Below are positions 62,765 through 64,000 of a stretch of DNA of 64,000 nucleotides, piece after piece (the first letter of the stretch is position 1; each line of letters starts with the position of its first letter). The notes beneath the pieces were generated by a model, which was not told the origin of the DNA, ran no database searches, and saw only the letters and a program-made list of their open reading frames with translations. The stretch lies in assembly GCA_032164295.1 (NCBI GenBank), contig JAJHTX010000002.1, positions 4,030,001 through 4,094,000 of the forward strand. Reading direction: 5' to 3'. Origin of the DNA: Inonotus obliquus. Taxonomy: Eukaryota; Basidiomycota; Agaricomycetes; Hymenochaetales; Hymenochaetaceae. A program made the position numbers and the translations under genes.

Positions 62765-63543
62765 TCATTCTGTGGCCGTTTCAGCCTTGTCATCCTCCTT
62801 CGTGCCTTCAGCCTTGTCATCCTCCTTCGCGTCTTCAGCTTTCTCAGCTCCCTCATTCACCTTCCCGGCCTTTTCAACTTCTTCATCTGTTTCTTTGGAA
62901 CCCTTCTCTTCATCATCTACGCTATCTTTAGCGTTCTTGCTTCCAACAACTGTAGCATTGATCCTGTTTATAGACCATCAGTATGAAACAACGGAAGAAT
63001 CAGAGAGATGCAAACGCACGAAATCATAACTTGCACCTTCTCAGGTTCACCACCGTCTGGGTTCGGTATCTCAATCGTCACACGCTTGCTCCCCTTCCAG
63101 CCATAGCTGCCTGTGCTGAACTCCGTGGGGATCAACGTGGCTGATCCGATGGCACCTGGATCCACCGCAGTTGAAGGCACAGTATTGTCATCAGCGGTGA
63201 TAGCTGGTGGCGTGTGCGTGAAGTTTACATGCAATGGAAGGGCCTTTGATTTGAAGGCCGATGGTGCAAGCGATGCCTATGGATGTGCAAACTGTTAGAC
63301 AACAGAACTACTGAGCGAATAAGCTATGATCAAGTACCTTCGGACCCTTCTTGCCTCCCCTTGACGTAGCCTTTCCGTTCCTCGGCGATTCGCTGGTCTT
63401 CTGATTCTTTGATGAGCGGGTTGCTCTCGGTTCGGGAGCACTGCGTTTAGTTCCTGTAGATGATGGCAAAGAAAATCGTGTTGAGTCGCTTCCTGAACGA
63501 AATACATGCGTGAAATGCGAAAAGGAGCGGACGTACCAGCCAT
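62765..63543 (-). CDS. small unrecognised protein with basic N-terminus and acidic tail
   Basis: Four exons: 63543-63537, 63453-63338, 63276-63020, 62963-62765; 192 residues. I do not recognise a named family. Residues 1-41 are basic with Lys, Arg and Ser (KNQKTSESPRNGKATSRG). The middle (about 42-135) looks folded: LPLHVNFTHTPPAI, TLIPTEFSTGSYGWKGSKRV, TIEIPNPDGGEPEKVQVMIS and INATVVGSKNAK. The last 50 residues are a Glu/Lys/Asp-rich tail with two copies of a nine-residue EDDKAEGTK-like unit. The first exon has only seven coding bases (ATG GCT G), so the start rests on the good GTACGT donor and CAG acceptor. Basic and acidic ends around a compact core would suit a chromatin or chaperone-type binder, but that is only a guess. 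Confidence 0.7.
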
Positions 63544-64000
63544 GATCGTGGTTTGTGTGTAAGAAGGGAGTGAATAGCAAGAAAAAATATGAACACATAT
63601 AAACAAGAACTCGGCTGGGCCGCATTGAATTGTGGCCGTGAGGGCCGAGGTCGACAGAGCAACCAAACCACCACCACGTGCCAACCACGTGTGTGGGATC
63701 AACATACACAAATAGAACATGATAGACGCTTTTGAAATCTCAAATACTTCAAATTACGGTCTTTGATAATTATGAGTGCATACAGCGATAGCAACCGGCA
63801 TACAGAAAGCGTATATATATAACAGATGATTGATCATACGGATCCTGCTTCAGGCCGACTGTTCGCCAAGCTGTAATCCCGAGCAACGCCCTGTCTGCAG
63901 CCATCTATATAACACCCTGTGTGCGACTAAAAGTGTCCTGATTCGCGCAAGTAGGGCAGACAAAATCTATCTGAGGAGCTAAATGAAAGCGTGAGAAACC
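63544..64000. other. upstream region at the right edge
   Basis: 457 bases upstream of the last minus-strand gene. It includes a TATA-like stretch (GTATATATATAAC near 63,812-63,824) about 270 bases from the start codon, and two CACGTG words (63,675-63,680 and 63,687-63,692). No gene is seen up to the edge. Confidence 0.45.

Overview
The window is nuclear DNA from a filamentous fungus, most likely a basidiomycete of the Agaricomycete type (inference from gene architecture and the look of the proteins; no search was run). The protein genes are cut by many short GT-AG introns, mostly 46 to 90 bases, with CTNAC-like branch sites, and intergenic spaces are short in the gene-dense parts. There are no operons, rRNA, tRNA, CRISPR arrays or intact mobile elements that I can support. 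Gene models were rebuilt by hand; every multi-exon model keeps one reading frame from start to stop.

Layout. 1-6 kb: the N-terminal part of an SR-protein kinase running off the left edge, then a large disordered protein (1,037 aa) with four copies of a short basic motif. 6-19.2 kb: a Bin3-type RNA methyltransferase, a two-HKD phospholipase D-like protein, the phosphoinositide phosphatase FIG4, an unrecognised protein with a mitochondrial-looking N-terminus that diverges from FIG4 across 256 bases, and glutathione reductase. 19.7-24.9 kb: SUMO, elongation factor TFIIS (with an 11-base exon) and the splicing WD40 protein PRP46/PLRG1. 25-30 kb: an unknown protein with an expanding Ser-Arg-Gly repeat tail, a MIF-family protein and an F-box/LRR-like protein. 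30-36.3 kb: an Mto1/ApsB-type microtubule-nucleation scaffold and a Band-7/SPFH protein. 39.3-41.2 kb: a Thr-rich single-pass membrane protein. 47-49.9 kb: a C2H2 zinc-finger transcription factor. 58-63.5 kb: ribosome biogenesis factor RPF2, deubiquitinase UBP14 (USP5 type) and a small conserved-looking protein with an acidic tail.

Three long stretches hold no gene I can support: 36.3-39.3, 41.2-47.1 and 49.9-58.0 kb. The last two flank the transcription factor and are full of short imperfect tandem duplications, plus a run of 21 G.

Most genes are housekeeping functions: RNA processing (kinase, methyltransferase, PRP46, TFIIS), ubiquitin/SUMO (SUMO, UBP14, F-box), lipid signalling (FIG4, PLD-like), redox (glutathione reductase), ribosome assembly and cytoskeleton. 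They do not form an evident shared pathway or biosynthetic cluster. I did not find a convincing new multi-gene system. The best leads are a glutathione reductase whose mitochondrial presequence appears to need a non-AUG start, a perfect 90-base higher-order coding repeat, two long overlapping sense frames in the transcription factor, and an upstream ORF overlapping the UBP14 start codon.
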